Shown here piece after piece: positions 15,837-24,580 of a stretch of 64,000 nt of DNA. Origin of the DNA: Exiguobacterium sp. SL-9 (lineage in GTDB: Bacteria; Bacillota; Bacilli; Exiguobacteriales; Exiguobacteriaceae); the NCBI RefSeq assembly GCF_004336985.1, contig NZ_SJUO01000001.1, positions 744,001 to 808,000 on the forward strand, written 5' to 3'. The first letter of the stretch is position 1, and each line of letters starts with the position of its first letter. Below the pieces are notes generated by a model, which searched no databases, was not told the origin of the DNA, and saw nothing but the letters and a program-made list of their open reading frames with translations. The position numbers were made by a program, and so were the translations under genes.

Positions 15837-16963
15837 ACGAGCGCCTCACGCAAAGTGACGGCAACTCCTTTTGGAGCCCACGCGGCGATGCGTCCACCTT
15901 TTCCGTGAATCGCGACCCAACCGAGTCCGCTAAAGACGATGTCGGTCTTGACGCCGTCACGGAGACTGAACTCGTGACGCACGAGTGGAGGCAATAGTTG
16001 CAATGTCTTCTCGTTCGGCGGGTTGAGCATCTTACCGATATGGTTCTCATATAGTTCATCTGCTTTGTCGAGTTTCGTCCGGTGTGTCTTCAACTCATTC
16101 GACATGTAGACAACGAACGAGCGCTTGTTGCCTTCCATGTAGTCGAGACGAGCGAGTCCACCGAAGAAGAGCGTCTGCTGCGGGTTCAACTGGAACACGT
16201 GTGGCTTAATCTCTTTTTTCGGCGTAATCGTCTTCAAATCTTTCGCATCAACATAATGCGCCATTTGATGACGGTTGATAATCCCCGGTGTGTCGTACAA
16301 GTTCGCATCATCGTCGAGCGGGATGTCAATCAAATCGAGCGTCGTTCCCGGGAAATGACTGACCGTGATGATGGCTTCGTCCTCTGCCCCGAAACGCTTG
16401 ATCACTTGGTTGATGAGCGTCGACTTTCCGACGTTCGTACAACCGACGACATAGACGTCCTTGCCTTTCCGGTAATATTCAATCTTTTCAGCGAGCTCAT
16501 CGATGCCGTGACCTTTTTTCGCACTGATCAAATGGACATCGATCGGGTTCAAGCCGAGCTCTTTCGCTTCAGCCTTCATCCAGTTGGCCATCCGGTTCGG
16601 GTTGACCGACTTCGGCAGCAAGTCGACTTTGTTCCCGACCAAGAGGACAGGGTTTGTGCCGACCGAGCGTTGAAGCCCTGGCAACCAGCTGCCGTTGAAG
16701 TCGAAGATATCGACGATTTTGATGACGAGCGCTTCTTTCGCGCTGATGCCGTTCAAAATGCGCAAGAAATCGTCATCTGTCAGTTCGACGTCTTGGATCT
16801 GGTTGTAGTGCTTCAATTTGAAGCAACGTTGGCAAATGACGATCTCGCGATCGAGTGCTGATTTTGGTGCATAACCGACACCGGTCGGGTCTTCCGTTTG
16901 AATGGCGACACCGCAACCGGCGCAATAACGTTTTGTTTCTTCCATAGTGTTGTCTGCTGTCAT
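15833..16963 (-). CDS. yqeH: Ribosome biogenesis GTPase YqeH
   Basis: 376 residues. An N-terminal zinc finger (CAGC near residue 14 and CQRC near residue 38) is followed by a circularly permuted GTPase: G4 (NKVDLLPKS) and G5 (SAKKG) come before G1 (GCTNVGKSTL) and G3 (DTPG). That permuted order is the hallmark of the YqeH/YlqF family. YqeH takes part in 30S subunit assembly. A second ATG 6 codons in (MEETKRYC) is an alternative start. The 116 bp leader between yqeG and yqeH holds tiny ORFs and a hairpin. Confidence 0.95.
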   Translation of the reverse strand: MTADNTMEETKRYCAGCGVAIQTEDPTGVGYAPKSALDREIVICQRCFKLKHYNQIQDVELTDDDFLRILNGISAKEALVIKIVDIFDFNGSWLPGLQRSVGTNPVLLVGNKVDLLPKSVNPNRMANWMKAEAKELGLNPIDVHLISAKKGHGIDELAEKIEYYRKGKDVYVVGCTNVGKSTLINQVIKRFGAEDEAIITVSHFPGTTLDLIDIPLDDDANLYDTPGIINRHQMAHYVDAKDLKTITPKKEIKPHVFQLNPQQTLFFGGLARLDYMEGNKRSFVVYMSNELKTHRTKLDKADELYENHIGKMLNPPNEKTLQLLPPLVRHEFSLRDGVKTDIVFSGLGWVAIHGKGGRIAAWAPKGVAVTLREALV

Positions 16964-17030
16964 TTAAGTTGCCTCTTCTTCATTCACCGTAGCGCCTCGC
17001 CGCTACTCCTGAAGCGTTAATTCCGACGCC

Positions 17031-17045
17031 TTACGCGCCGTACAT
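17031..17045 (-). other. Minimal ORF (Met-Tyr-Gly-Ala) in the yqeH leader
   Basis: ATG TAC GGC GCG TAA with a near-perfect AAGGAGG site 6-7 bases upstream, 65-80 bp ahead of yqeH. A hairpin (GTAGCG/CGCTAC, 16989-17006) follows. A second mini-ORF (GTG at about 16989, seven codons) ends TAA overlapping the yqeH ATG. No homologue is known to me; it could be chance. Confidence 0.25.
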
Positions 17046-17079
17046 GGACAGCCTCCTTCTTCCTGTGCGTTCGAGGTCC

Positions 17080-17706
17080 TTATTCATCTTTTTTATGTGA
17101 ATCTTCGGAACGCGAGTGCATCGCCTCACCGATTTTCTCAGCGACCGCCACTTTGGCGCGCTTCGCATCGACGGCGATTTCCTCAACTTTTTTCGTGATC
17201 AACACGTACTTCCCGCGACGTTTCATATGGGCGAACACGACTTTTTCAAGCATGCGATTGAACTTCGTGACGAGTCCGTCCGTCTTGACGACCGGTTGCA
17301 CGTGGATGACGTGAATCCCGGCCATATTGGCACCGAGTACGTCCGTGAACAATTGATCGCCTAAAAAGATGGCTTCTTTCGTCGAATAGCCATATTTCGC
17401 GAGCGCCTGTTTGAATCCAGACGGCAACGGCTTTTTCGCACGCGCCACATAGTGAAGGCCGAGCGGTTCCGTGAACGTACGTACGCGGTTCTCGTTGTTA
17501 TTCGAGACGACGATGACATCGAGTCCGTGTGATTTCACTTTTTCAAGCCATAGCAAAAGAAGCTCAGGTGCGTGCGGGACGTCCCAGGCCACGAGTGTAT
17601 TATCAAGGTCCGTCAAAATGACGCGAACCCCACGGTCTTTCAATTCTTCAAGGTCGATGTCAAAAACTGACGCGACGAACTGTTTCGGATAAAGTCGATT
17701 AAACAC
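17080..17706 (-). CDS. yqeG: YqeG family HAD phosphatase
   Basis: 208 residues starting at GTG, with GGAGG 8-9 bases upstream. HAD motifs seen: motif I DLDNTLVAWD (Asp nucleophile at about residue 32), motif II VSNNN, motif III Lys (ARAKKPLP) and motif IV GDQLFTDV. This is the HAD IIIA group that includes the mitochondrial PGP phosphatase Gep4, so a phosphatidylglycerophosphate or related substrate is possible. A basic and acidic C-terminal tail (HSRSEDSHKKDE) follows. It is the first gene of the yqe operon. Confidence 0.92.
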   Translation of the reverse strand: MFNRLYPKQFVASVFDIDLEELKDRGVRVILTDLDNTLVAWDVPHAPELLLLWLEKVKSHGLDVIVVSNNNENRVRTFTEPLGLHYVARAKKPLPSGFKQALAKYGYSTKEAIFLGDQLFTDVLGANMAGIHVIHVQPVVKTDGLVTKFNRMLEKVVFAHMKRRGKYVLITKKVEEIAVDAKRAKVAVAEKIGEAMHSRSEDSHKKDE

Positions 17707-17773
17707 GTTTAAATTCCTCCAATTAGCTAAAGCGATTCAACTACTATACATGTAGTGATATCCCTTCTATGGT

Positions 17774-17814
17774 AAACGAAAACCGACCAAACGACTAGTG
17801 TATCGTTCGGTCGG
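17774..17814 (-). terminator. Terminator of psd
   Basis: Twelve-base stem with one mismatch, CCGACCAAACGA/TCGTTCGGTCGG (17783-17794 with 17803-17814), followed on the minus strand by TTTTCGTTT. Confidence 0.75.
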
Positions 17815-17833
17815 CCTGAAAAAGTTTTTATAA

Positions 17834-18616
17834 TCAATCGTTTTGCATCGTTCCGATGACTTCTCCGAGTCGAACCGGACCGATTTTTGTCGGGTCAATC
17901 GTGACGCGATCTTTCTCAAAACAGAGGATGACGGTCGAGCCGAACGAGAAGTATCCGACCTCTTCGCCTTTGGCAGCGCGATCGCCATCGAGCGTCCATT
18001 CAATCGTGTTGACGTTCAACGCACCGACCATGATGTGCTCGTAAAGACCGGCCGCCGTCTCAAAACGTGTAACGCGACGATAGTTGCGCGAGAGCGGACG
18101 AACCGTCTCCGTCAAGCCGATGTCATTGACCGGGGCCGAACGGTCCCCGAGCTCGTAATGGCTGAGCACCCGTCCAGTAAGTGGGACGTGGACACGATGA
18201 TAGTCACGTGGGCTCAAATAAAGGACACAGACCGTGCCGCCCGCGTAGCGTCTCGCTTCTTGTTGTGACCCGAGCAGCTCGGCGAGTGTGTACGATTGTC
18301 CCTTCACCTCGAAGCGGCTGTCGTCCGTGATATCGGCCACAATCGATAGTTTGCCGTCACATGGCGAGACGACTGAGTCCGGACTTGCATCAATCGGCCG
18401 GACCCCTTCTTTCAAGTGACGTGTGAAAAAGGCGTGCAGGCTCGGATAAGCCTCAATCGGCTCCGCCGCTTCATCAAGATTGATTTGATACGTTTTCGCA
18501 AACGAAGGGATGAAGGACCGGCTCGCTGACGATTCAGCGAAGGCACGGAGTCGTTTGGCAATGACCGGGGTCGCGTTCAACTCAAACAAAGTCTGATACA
18601 AGCGGCTTTTGATCAC
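17834..18616 (-). CDS. psd: Phosphatidylserine decarboxylase
   Basis: 260-residue proenzyme. Self-cleavage site Gly226-Ser227 in FGSTVILCF would yield the pyruvoyl alpha chain; the charge relay Asp87 (SPCDGKL) and His143 (DYHRVHVP) is present. It converts phosphatidylserine to phosphatidylethanolamine at the membrane. Overlaps the upstream thioredoxin gene by 4 bp and ends in a terminator. The partner PS synthase gene (pssA) lies 20 kb away at 38.3 kb, not adjacent. Confidence 0.95.
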   Translation of the reverse strand: MIKSRLYQTLFELNATPVIAKRLRAFAESSASRSFIPSFAKTYQINLDEAAEPIEAYPSLHAFFTRHLKEGVRPIDASPDSVVSPCDGKLSIVADITDDSRFEVKGQSYTLAELLGSQQEARRYAGGTVCVLYLSPRDYHRVHVPLTGRVLSHYELGDRSAPVNDIGLTETVRPLSRNYRRVTRFETAAGLYEHIMVGALNVNTIEWTLDGDRAAKGEEVGYFSFGSTVILCFEKDRVTIDPTKIGPVRLGEVIGTMQND

Positions 18617-19032
18617 TGTGCGCCCTCCTCGTTTTTAAAGAACGTTTCGTATTGTTGCTCCGACACGGCGCCTTCGACACGACCGACTTCTTTTCCGTCT
18701 TGGAAACGAATCATTGTCGGAGTCCCGTTGATGCCGTAAGTCGTCCAGACGTTATGGTCGGCCAAGTTGATCGAGACGGCGTCATTTTCTTCGATGAGCG
18801 GCTCAACGTAAGGTTTGACTTGCTCACAGTATTCGCAGCCAGTCTGCCAGAAATAGACGACGACTTCTTCCTCTTCGGAGATTTTCGTCTCCAATTCATC
18901 TGCTGTGACGGCGTTGACGCCCGTCTCTTCGTTCGCATTGTTCAAGAAGAACAATAGAGCGATTCCGACGACAATGATGACACCGATGATGGCGAACGTA
19001 ATGAAGTTGGCTCGTTTGGCACTGTTTTTCAT
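18613..19032 (-). CDS. Membrane-anchored thioredoxin-like protein
   Basis: 139 residues: one N-terminal helix (FITFAIIGVIIVVGIALLFFL) and an extracytoplasmic thioredoxin domain with redox motif CEYC (about residues 71-74) in VVVYFWQTGCEYCEQV and cis-Pro in GTPTMI. It resembles the BdbA/StoA-like thiol-disulfide proteins of Bacilli. It is coupled by a 4-bp overlap to psd, and AGGAGG precedes its ATG. Whether it serves disulfide formation or reduction is not clear. Confidence 0.88.
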   Translation of the reverse strand: MKNSAKRANFITFAIIGVIIVVGIALLFFLNNANEETGVNAVTADELETKISEEEEVVVYFWQTGCEYCEQVKPYVEPLIEENDAVSINLADHNVWTTYGINGTPTMIRFQDGKEVGRVEGAVSEQQYETFFKNEEGAQ

Positions 19033-19055
19033 ATTCGATTCCTCCTAAACATATA

Positions 19056-19082
19056 AAAAGAACTGACTCGGATATGAGCCAG
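19056..19082 (-). terminator. Terminator after the DUF2929 gene
   Basis: Stem CTGACTC/GAGCCAG (19063-19069 with 19076-19082) that pairs fully in the minus-strand RNA with one G-U, followed by five T. Confidence 0.65.
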
Positions 19083-19098
19083 CTTGGTTGTAGACGTC

Positions 19099-19293
19099 TT
19101 ACTTCTCTTGTGCGACGTCGCTAATTCCCATATCTTGGTTAAGCGTGTCCAAGAGTACAATAAAGATCGTGATGACGACGCCAAAGAATGTCGCGAGCAT
19201 CGCGTTGAACGTCACGCCATCGACAGCAGAAATGATAAAGATCGCTGTATTCGAAAGCAAGATCGCCCAGAACAATGTGACTAAGTAACGCAT
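19099..19293 (-). CDS. DUF2929 (YjzD-like) small membrane protein
   Basis: 64 residues with two hydrophobic helices separated by a short polar turn (SAVDGVTFN). The opening MRYLVTLFWAILLSN and the overall size match the DUF2929 family of Bacilli, whose function is unknown. The ATG at 19293 has GGAGGGG about 6 bases upstream. It is flanked by its own terminator, so it is probably monocistronic. Confidence 0.75.
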   Translation of the reverse strand: MRYLVTLFWAILLSNTAIFIISAVDGVTFNAMLATFFGVVITIFIVLLDTLNQDMGISDVAQEK

Positions 19294-19458
19294 CGATAGT
19301 CCCCTCCATCTCACAGATGATTCATGAAAAATTCATACGACCTTAGTATAGCATTGTTACCGTAAAATGTGCGACCTCGATTGTATATTCTTTCCGTCGA
19401 AACGGGAAATATGGTACGGTTTGAGAAATAAGCATCTCGTAGAAAAGAGGAACCCTTT

Positions 19459-20271
19459 ATGTCACGGTATTTAATCGCAGTCGATTTGGATGGAACATTG
19501 TTGCGCGACGACAAGACGATCAGTGAGCGCAACGTGCGCGCGCTTCAGGCAGCCCGTGAGGCCGGTCATGAAGTGATGATCGCGACCGGACGCCCACAAC
19601 GTCATTCGATCATGTATTACGAACAGCTCGGGTTGACGACACCACTGATCAACTTCAACGGGGCGCTCGTCCATCACCCGAAAGATCCGTCATACGAAGT
19701 GACGCACCGGCCAATCCCCCTCAAAACGGCGCACGAGATTATCGAAGAAGTCTCGGACACGAAAGCGCATAACATTGTGGTCGAAGTGACCGACCACGTC
19801 TACTTCCATAAAGACCCGCAAGAGTTTTATAGCCCCTACGCCGAGCGCGCGCTCAGCGTCACATCAGGCAACTTGCTCAAACATTTGCAGGATGAGCCGA
19901 CATCACTCCTCATCCATGCGACGAAAGAGCACGTCGACAACGTTCGCGCTCGATTGAATAAAGTCCACGCCGAGGCCGTCTTGAACCGTCAATGGCGCAT
20001 GCCGGAACACATGATCGAAGTCATGAGCCAGAACACGTCGAAAGCGCTCGGGTTGCGCGAAGTATCGAAACATCTCGGCATCAACCGTAAAAACATCATC
20101 GCGTTCGGTGACGAGGAAAACGACCTCGAGATGCTCGACTACGTCGGCACCGGCGTCGCGATGGGCAACGCCATCAGCCAGTTGAAAGCCGTCGCGGATG
20201 AAGTGACCGCGTCGAACATGGAAGACGGCATCGCCATCTACCTCGAAGAAAAACTCGGCATCAAAGCATAA
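19459..20271 (+). CDS. Cof-type HAD-IIB phosphatase
   Basis: 270 residues. HAD motif I VDLDGTLLRDD (Asp at residue 9), motif II ATGR, Lys in NTSKALGL and motif IV GDEENDLEML define the Cof/HAD-IIB subfamily, with a C2-type cap between about residues 85 and 190. Such enzymes dephosphorylate sugar phosphates, flavin or pyridoxal phosphate; substrate not predictable. GAGGAA upstream of the ATG. Ends in a strong terminator. Confidence 0.9.
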   Translation: MSRYLIAVDLDGTLLRDDKTISERNVRALQAAREAGHEVMIATGRPQRHSIMYYEQLGLTTPLINFNGALVHHPKDPSYEVTHRPIPLKTAHEIIEEVSDTKAHNIVVEVTDHVYFHKDPQEFYSPYAERALSVTSGNLLKHLQDEPTSLLIHATKEHVDNVRARLNKVHAEAVLNRQWRMPEHMIEVMSQNTSKALGLREVSKHLGINRKNIIAFGDEENDLEMLDYVGTGVAMGNAISQLKAVADEVTASNMEDGIAIYLEEKLGIKA

Positions 20272-20273
20272 GT

Positions 20274-20306
20274 AAACTCCTGCTGAGCGTTCAGCGGGAG
20301 TTTTTT
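20274..20306 (+). terminator. Terminator after the Cof phosphatase gene
   Basis: Stem ACTCCTGCTGA/TCAGCGGGAGT with loop GCGT, followed by six T. Its core GCTGAGCGTTCAGCGGG recurs exactly at 21042-21058. Confidence 0.9.
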
Positions 20307-20320
20307 GCTCTGACCTACAA

Positions 20321-20992
20321 TTAAACAAAACGCATGAGATAGTCATCAAAAATCTTGGTCATCACTTTTGGGGTGTTCGCCACGTACACATTGATTTGCT
20401 CCGCGTTCGATTCGACTGGATTCGCGCCGCGCTCATCCGTCGGGAAGTCGGATATCCCCTTGATGATGATACACTCGATGGCATTCTTCTTGCAGATATA
20501 CGCGATGGCGCCTGCTTCTGTATCCGCGACGGTGATGTCGTGTTTCTTTAATTCCAAATAGTCGTTCCACATCACGACCGCTCGATCGGCTGTCGCGATG
20601 GTACCGGTCAAAAAATCGTCCCCGTAGTTCGCTAATTCAATGTCAACGATAAACGATGACTTGATGAGCGGCTCTACTTCTTTGACCGTACAATCGTATT
20701 GAACGGCACGACGAGGGATGACAATGTCCAACAGGTTGAACGTATCGTCGATTCCAGCACACGTTCCAGCCACAATCACTTTCGTTAAATTGAAGCGAGA
20801 TAGCATATATTGATTGGCGCCCACCCCGTTCGCTTTCCGCACACCCGTACTGTAGAAAACGAGCTCGGCATCATCAAGCGTCGTCATGAAATACTCACCA
20901 TACGGATAGCTGCACCGCTCGTGGTCTTTCACATCATAGTAGTCCAATGTCGCTTCATATTCCCATTTCGTCGCAATGCTGACTCCAATCAT
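20321..20992 (-). CDS. Nucleoside phosphorylase / MTA-SAH nucleosidase-like protein
   Basis: 223 residues of the purine nucleoside phosphorylase superfamily. Signatures: VIVAGTCAGI (phosphate/base loop), VADTEAGAIAYICKKNAIECIIIKGISDFP with the Glu and catalytic Asp positions typical of MTA/SAH nucleosidases. It differs from canonical MtnN enough that the true substrate is uncertain. Monocistronic, transcribed towards the Cof phosphatase terminator; GGGGGA precedes the ATG. Confidence 0.8.
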   Translation of the reverse strand: MIGVSIATKWEYEATLDYYDVKDHERCSYPYGEYFMTTLDDAELVFYSTGVRKANGVGANQYMLSRFNLTKVIVAGTCAGIDDTFNLLDIVIPRRAVQYDCTVKEVEPLIKSSFIVDIELANYGDDFLTGTIATADRAVVMWNDYLELKKHDITVADTEAGAIAYICKKNAIECIIIKGISDFPTDERGANPVESNAEQINVYVANTPKVMTKIFDDYLMRFV

Positions 20993-21034
20993 TACGTATC
21001 CCCCTCACACTCGTTTTATCTCTACTTATACAAT

Positions 21035-21068
21035 AACCCCCGCTGAGCGTTCAGCGGGGGTTTATTTT
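21035..21068. terminator. Terminator between yitT-like gene and its neighbour
   Basis: Perfect 12-base stem AACCCCCGCTGA/TCAGCGGGGGTT with GCGT loop. It follows the yitT-like stop (minus strand) by a few bases. The minus-strand tail is weak (ATTG), while the plus-strand tail is TTTATTTT. Confidence 0.75.
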
Positions 21069-21915
21069 AGCGTCGGAACGCACCTTCGACATCTTCAGTT
21101 GGGACCATATTGATAAAGACGGTCGGGTCGGCATCTTTACAGATGCGCGTGATTTCTCGCACCTCGTGGCGTTGGGCGACCATCATGAGCGTCGCTTTCT
21201 CTACTTTCGAATACGTACCGATTGCCGGCATGAGCGTGATGCCACGGAAGACGTGCTGATGCAGTTCTTTCGTCACTTCGTCCGGGTGGCTCGTGACGAT
21301 GAAGAGCGTCTGGCGCTGCGTATTCGTATAAATCTCATCGATGACTTTTGACGTCACATATAAGAAGACGATCGTGTAGAGCGCGGTCTGCCAACCGAAC
21401 AACGCACCGGCCCAAAGCGCGATCATCATGTTCATCAGGAACAAATAGACGCCGACCGAGTTGTTCGTGAATTTCGCCAAGATGAGGGCGACGATATCGA
21501 ATCCGCCGGTTGAGGCACCGAAGCGAATCGTGATACCCGAACCAATGGCGAGCAAAACCCCGCCGAACACGGCGTTCAACAGCGGGTCGTCCGAAATGAT
21601 GGACGACTGCGGAAGCACGCGAATGAACACGGTGACTGCCGCGACACTAATCAACGTATGAATCATCATGTTCTTGCCGAGCATGAAGTAGCTGACAATC
21701 AAGAGCGGTATGTTTAAGACGAAGAACCAAATTCCTTCCCCTAGCTCAAACGGCGTCCCCGCAAACAGTTTCGTAAAGATTTGGGCAAGCCCTGTAAATC
21801 CGGTCGAGTATACCCCAGCCGGGATTAAAAATAATGTCATGGATAATGCTACGAACACTCCCCCGATAATCGAAACGATCCCGATGCGTGCGTGTTCTTT
21901 AACGGCTTCCGTCAA
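21067..21915 (-). CDS. YitT family membrane protein (DUF161 + DUF2179)
   Basis: 282 residues: five hydrophobic segments (about residues 10-190) including the signature IRFGASTGGFDIVALIL, then a cytoplasmic DUF2179 domain (about residues 205-278; LFIVTSHPDEVTKELHQHVFRGITLMPAIGTYS). The family is abundant in Bacilli; transport function is suspected but unproven. It starts at TTG with AAAGGGGAG 6 bases upstream. Monocistronic. Confidence 0.9.
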   Translation of the reverse strand: MTEAVKEHARIGIVSIIGGVFVALSMTLFLIPAGVYSTGFTGLAQIFTKLFAGTPFELGEGIWFFVLNIPLLIVSYFMLGKNMMIHTLISVAAVTVFIRVLPQSSIISDDPLLNAVFGGVLLAIGSGITIRFGASTGGFDIVALILAKFTNNSVGVYLFLMNMMIALWAGALFGWQTALYTIVFLYVTSKVIDEIYTNTQRQTLFIVTSHPDEVTKELHQHVFRGITLMPAIGTYSKVEKATLMMVAQRHEVREITRICKDADPTVFINMVPTEDVEGAFRR

Positions 21916-22013
21916 GTTTTGTCTCCCCTTTCAAAAATAGCTAAGAATCAAGATAACATAGTTTTCTAGCGCTGCATACCACAAAAATAGTGAGATGTGC
22001 CCACACTCTTCAT

Positions 22014-22044
22014 AAAAAAACAAGCCGACCGAAGCCGACTTGTT
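22014..22044 (-). terminator. Terminator of the maltose phosphorylase gene
   Basis: Eleven-base stem with two G-U pairs in the minus-strand RNA and a TTCG tetraloop, followed by seven T. Confidence 0.85.
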
Positions 22045-22060
22045 GAACTGATGCGTTTGA

Positions 22061-24358
22061 TCACGCTTTCACTGTCTCGATGGTCACCGCATCGTTTGCC
22101 GGGACCGTGACGACGTTTCCGTAAACGCGGATGGAGACGTCCGTGCCACCTGTCTGTTTGATTGTCACTTGTTCACGCGTCGATGTGACCGTCAAGTGAT
22201 GGCCACGCCAGAGCATGTTGAACGAGTAGCCATTCCAACCTTTCGGGATCATCGGGCTAAACGTGAGTTCCGTCTCAAGGGCGCGCATGCCTGCGAAACC
22301 GTGAACAATTGACATCCATGAACCGACCATTGACGTGATGTGAAGCCCGTCTTCTGTGTCATTGTTATAGTTGTCGAGATCTAGGCGCGCCGAACGTTGA
22401 TACAATTCGACAGCCTTGTCTTCGTAGCCGACTTCGGCCGCAATGATTGAGTAAACGCAAGGTGACAAGCTCGACTCATGGACCGTACGCGGCTCATAAA
22501 AATCGAAGTTGGCACGTTTCTGTTCGACTGTGAAGCGGTCACTGAACGTATAGAGTCCTTGGAGCACGTCCGCTTGCTTGATGAAGTTCGAGCGGAGGAT
22601 GCGGTCCCACGACCAGTTTTGGTTGAGCGGCAAGTGTTTCGGATCGAGGTCTTTCACCAAGATCTGTTCTTTATCCATGAAGCCGTCCTGCTGCATGAAC
22701 ACGTCTGGGACGAGGTCATCTTTCGGATAATACATCTTCGTTTGGATATCGTTCCACTTCGCGAGTTCTTCGTCTGAAAGACCGAGCGTCGCGACGAGTT
22801 CTTCAAGGCGCGCCGGCTCTGCTTCTTTCAAGTAGTTGTACACTTCTTGCGTATACTCGAGCGTCCAAGCGGCAATCAAGTTCGTGTACCAGTTATTGTT
22901 GACGTTGTTGTCGTATTCGTTCGGACCTGTGACGCCTAGGATCATATACACGTCTTTGTGCGGGACAAAGTTGACGCGGCTTGCCCAGTAACGCGAGATC
23001 TCGACCAATACTTCAAGTCCGTATTGACCTAAGTACGACTTGTCGCCTGTGAAGTTCGTATAGTTGAAGATGGCGTGGGCGATGGCACCGTTCCGGTGAA
23101 TCTCTTCATGCGTGATTTCCCACTCGTTGTGGCACTCTTCCCCGTTCATCGTCACCATCGGATAGAGGGCGCCTTCCATGCCGACGTTCTTGACCGAATT
23201 CTCTTTTGCTTGCGGCAATTGGTTGTGACGATATTTGAGCAAGTTCCACGAGACTTCAGGTTTCGTCGTCGCCAAGTAGAAGTGGAGGCAATATGCTTCC
23301 GTATCCCAGTACGTGGCGCCGCCGTATTTCTCGCCGGTGAATCCTTTCGGTCCGATGTTGAGACGCGAATCTTCGCCTGTGTACGTCTGATACATGTTGA
23401 AGATGTTGAAGCGGATGCCTTGCTGGGCCTCGGCGTCACCGTCGATGCGGACGTCAGCGTCTTCCCAACGAGCGAGCCAGGCTTCTGTCTGCTCAGCGAG
23501 AAGTGTTTCAAACCCTTTTTCGAACGCCATCTCGACGCGCTGCATACCCATCGATTGTAATTCCTCGACCTCGTAGTCACGGTTCGTGACGACCGAGACA
23601 TATTTGTACGCCGTCGCCGTCTCACCGGCTGCCGCTGTGACCGTGAACTTGTTGGCGACAAAAAGGTCCGTCGCTTCGAGCACTTCACAACGTGCCCCTT
23701 CGACGTCCGCGATCATCGATGCCGTGACATGCCAGTCGAGCTTTTTCGTTTTCGTTGTCACGAACCCGAAACGTTCTTCGACGCCATGCTCGACCGGCAA
23801 CCAGAACTTCTCGTCATAGTTCGAGTCTTCGTTGACGACATCCCCGTCCAAGTAAGGCGTGAATTCGACTTTCGCTTCATAGTTCACCGGAGTGACATTG
23901 TAACGGATCGCTAAAATCTCTTTATCGACGATTGAGAAGAAGCGGACGACTTCAACGTTCGTCTCTTCCGTTCCGTTCATGAGTGTAAACGTACGTGTGA
24001 GAACGCCACGTTGCATATCGAGCTCACGCGTGAAGTCTTTCACTTCCCACTTCGCCAAATCAACCGGTGTCCCGTTGATGACGACACGAAGACCGACGAC
24101 GTTCGTCGCGTTCAATACTTTTGCGAAGTACTCCGGATATCCGTTTTTCCACCAACCGACACGTGTCTTATCCGGATAATAGACACCGGCCACGTAGAAA
24201 CCTTGGTGCGTATCGTTTGAATAATCTTCTTCAAAGTTACCGCGCATCCCCATATGACCGTTACCGAGCGAGGTAATCGATTCTGCGAGGCGGTTTTCTT
24301 TCGGATGTAGGCTCTTTTCCGTTACTTTCCATTCATCGACTGCAAACAATCGTTTCAT
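22061..24358 (-). CDS. Maltose phosphorylase (glycoside hydrolase family 65)
   Basis: 765 residues. N-terminal beta-sandwich (1-270) opening with AESITSLGNGHMGMRGNFEEDYS, then a linker and an (alpha/alpha)6 barrel. The general acid Glu lies in GEECHNEWEITHEEIHRN, the motif of maltose phosphorylases; KYGGATYWDTEAYCLHFY and KQADVLQGLY are further barrel motifs. The enzyme phosphorolyses maltose to beta-glucose 1-phosphate and glucose in the cytoplasm. Kojibiose or trehalose phosphorylase are alternatives within GH65, but the maltose set of neighbours supports this call. AAAGGAG precedes the ATG. Its promoter has a MalR-like operator and a cre-like site. Confidence 0.9.
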   Translation of the reverse strand: MKRLFAVDEWKVTEKSLHPKENRLAESITSLGNGHMGMRGNFEEDYSNDTHQGFYVAGVYYPDKTRVGWWKNGYPEYFAKVLNATNVVGLRVVINGTPVDLAKWEVKDFTRELDMQRGVLTRTFTLMNGTEETNVEVVRFFSIVDKEILAIRYNVTPVNYEAKVEFTPYLDGDVVNEDSNYDEKFWLPVEHGVEERFGFVTTKTKKLDWHVTASMIADVEGARCEVLEATDLFVANKFTVTAAAGETATAYKYVSVVTNRDYEVEELQSMGMQRVEMAFEKGFETLLAEQTEAWLARWEDADVRIDGDAEAQQGIRFNIFNMYQTYTGEDSRLNIGPKGFTGEKYGGATYWDTEAYCLHFYLATTKPEVSWNLLKYRHNQLPQAKENSVKNVGMEGALYPMVTMNGEECHNEWEITHEEIHRNGAIAHAIFNYTNFTGDKSYLGQYGLEVLVEISRYWASRVNFVPHKDVYMILGVTGPNEYDNNVNNNWYTNLIAAWTLEYTQEVYNYLKEAEPARLEELVATLGLSDEELAKWNDIQTKMYYPKDDLVPDVFMQQDGFMDKEQILVKDLDPKHLPLNQNWSWDRILRSNFIKQADVLQGLYTFSDRFTVEQKRANFDFYEPRTVHESSLSPCVYSIIAAEVGYEDKAVELYQRSARLDLDNYNNDTEDGLHITSMVGSWMSIVHGFAGMRALETELTFSPMIPKGWNGYSFNMLWRGHHLTVTSTREQVTIKQTGGTDVSIRVYGNVVTVPANDAVTIETVKA

Positions 24359-24412
24359 CTGTCTGCCACTCCTTTTTCTCTACAAGGCTACTCGTCATCA
24401 GACAATCGATTC

Positions 24413-24497
24413 ATGCAACCGTTTGTCTATGAAAGCGCTGTATTACAATCTCACCTCTCATTTTACACGACTCACCCGATAATGCAATCGTTTGCAT
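24413..24497 (-). promoter_or_regulatory. Maltose phosphorylase promoter with LacI-family operators
   Basis: Minus strand: -35 TTGCAT (24482-24487), 16 bp, -10 TAAAAT (24460-24465). The palindrome ATGCAATCGTTTGCAT (24482-24497) covers the -35. Downstream are TGAAAGCGCTGTAT (24430-24443; half of a CcpA cre is perfect) and ATGCAACCGTTTGTCT (24413-24428). These match the GCAA-N-CG-N-TTGC form used by MalR/CcpA-type repressors. Confidence 0.65.
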
Positions 24498-24533
24498 AAA
24501 CTTTTTTCTTTGTTTTTTTCGTGACGTTTAAAA

Positions 24534-24570
24534 ACAAAAACCTGCCAAGCCACTAAAGGGCCAAGCAGGT
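24534..24570 (-). terminator. Terminator of the YflT stress gene
   Basis: Stem ACCTGC/GCAGGT with a 3x3 internal loop and an inner GCC/GGC pairing, followed on the minus strand by TTTTTGTTTTT. Confidence 0.65.
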
Positions 24571-24580
24571 CAAACTCTAG

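Noticed and set aside
16082-16861. 259-codon ORF opposite yqeH
   Set aside because: Antisense shadow of a gene with intact GTPase motifs.
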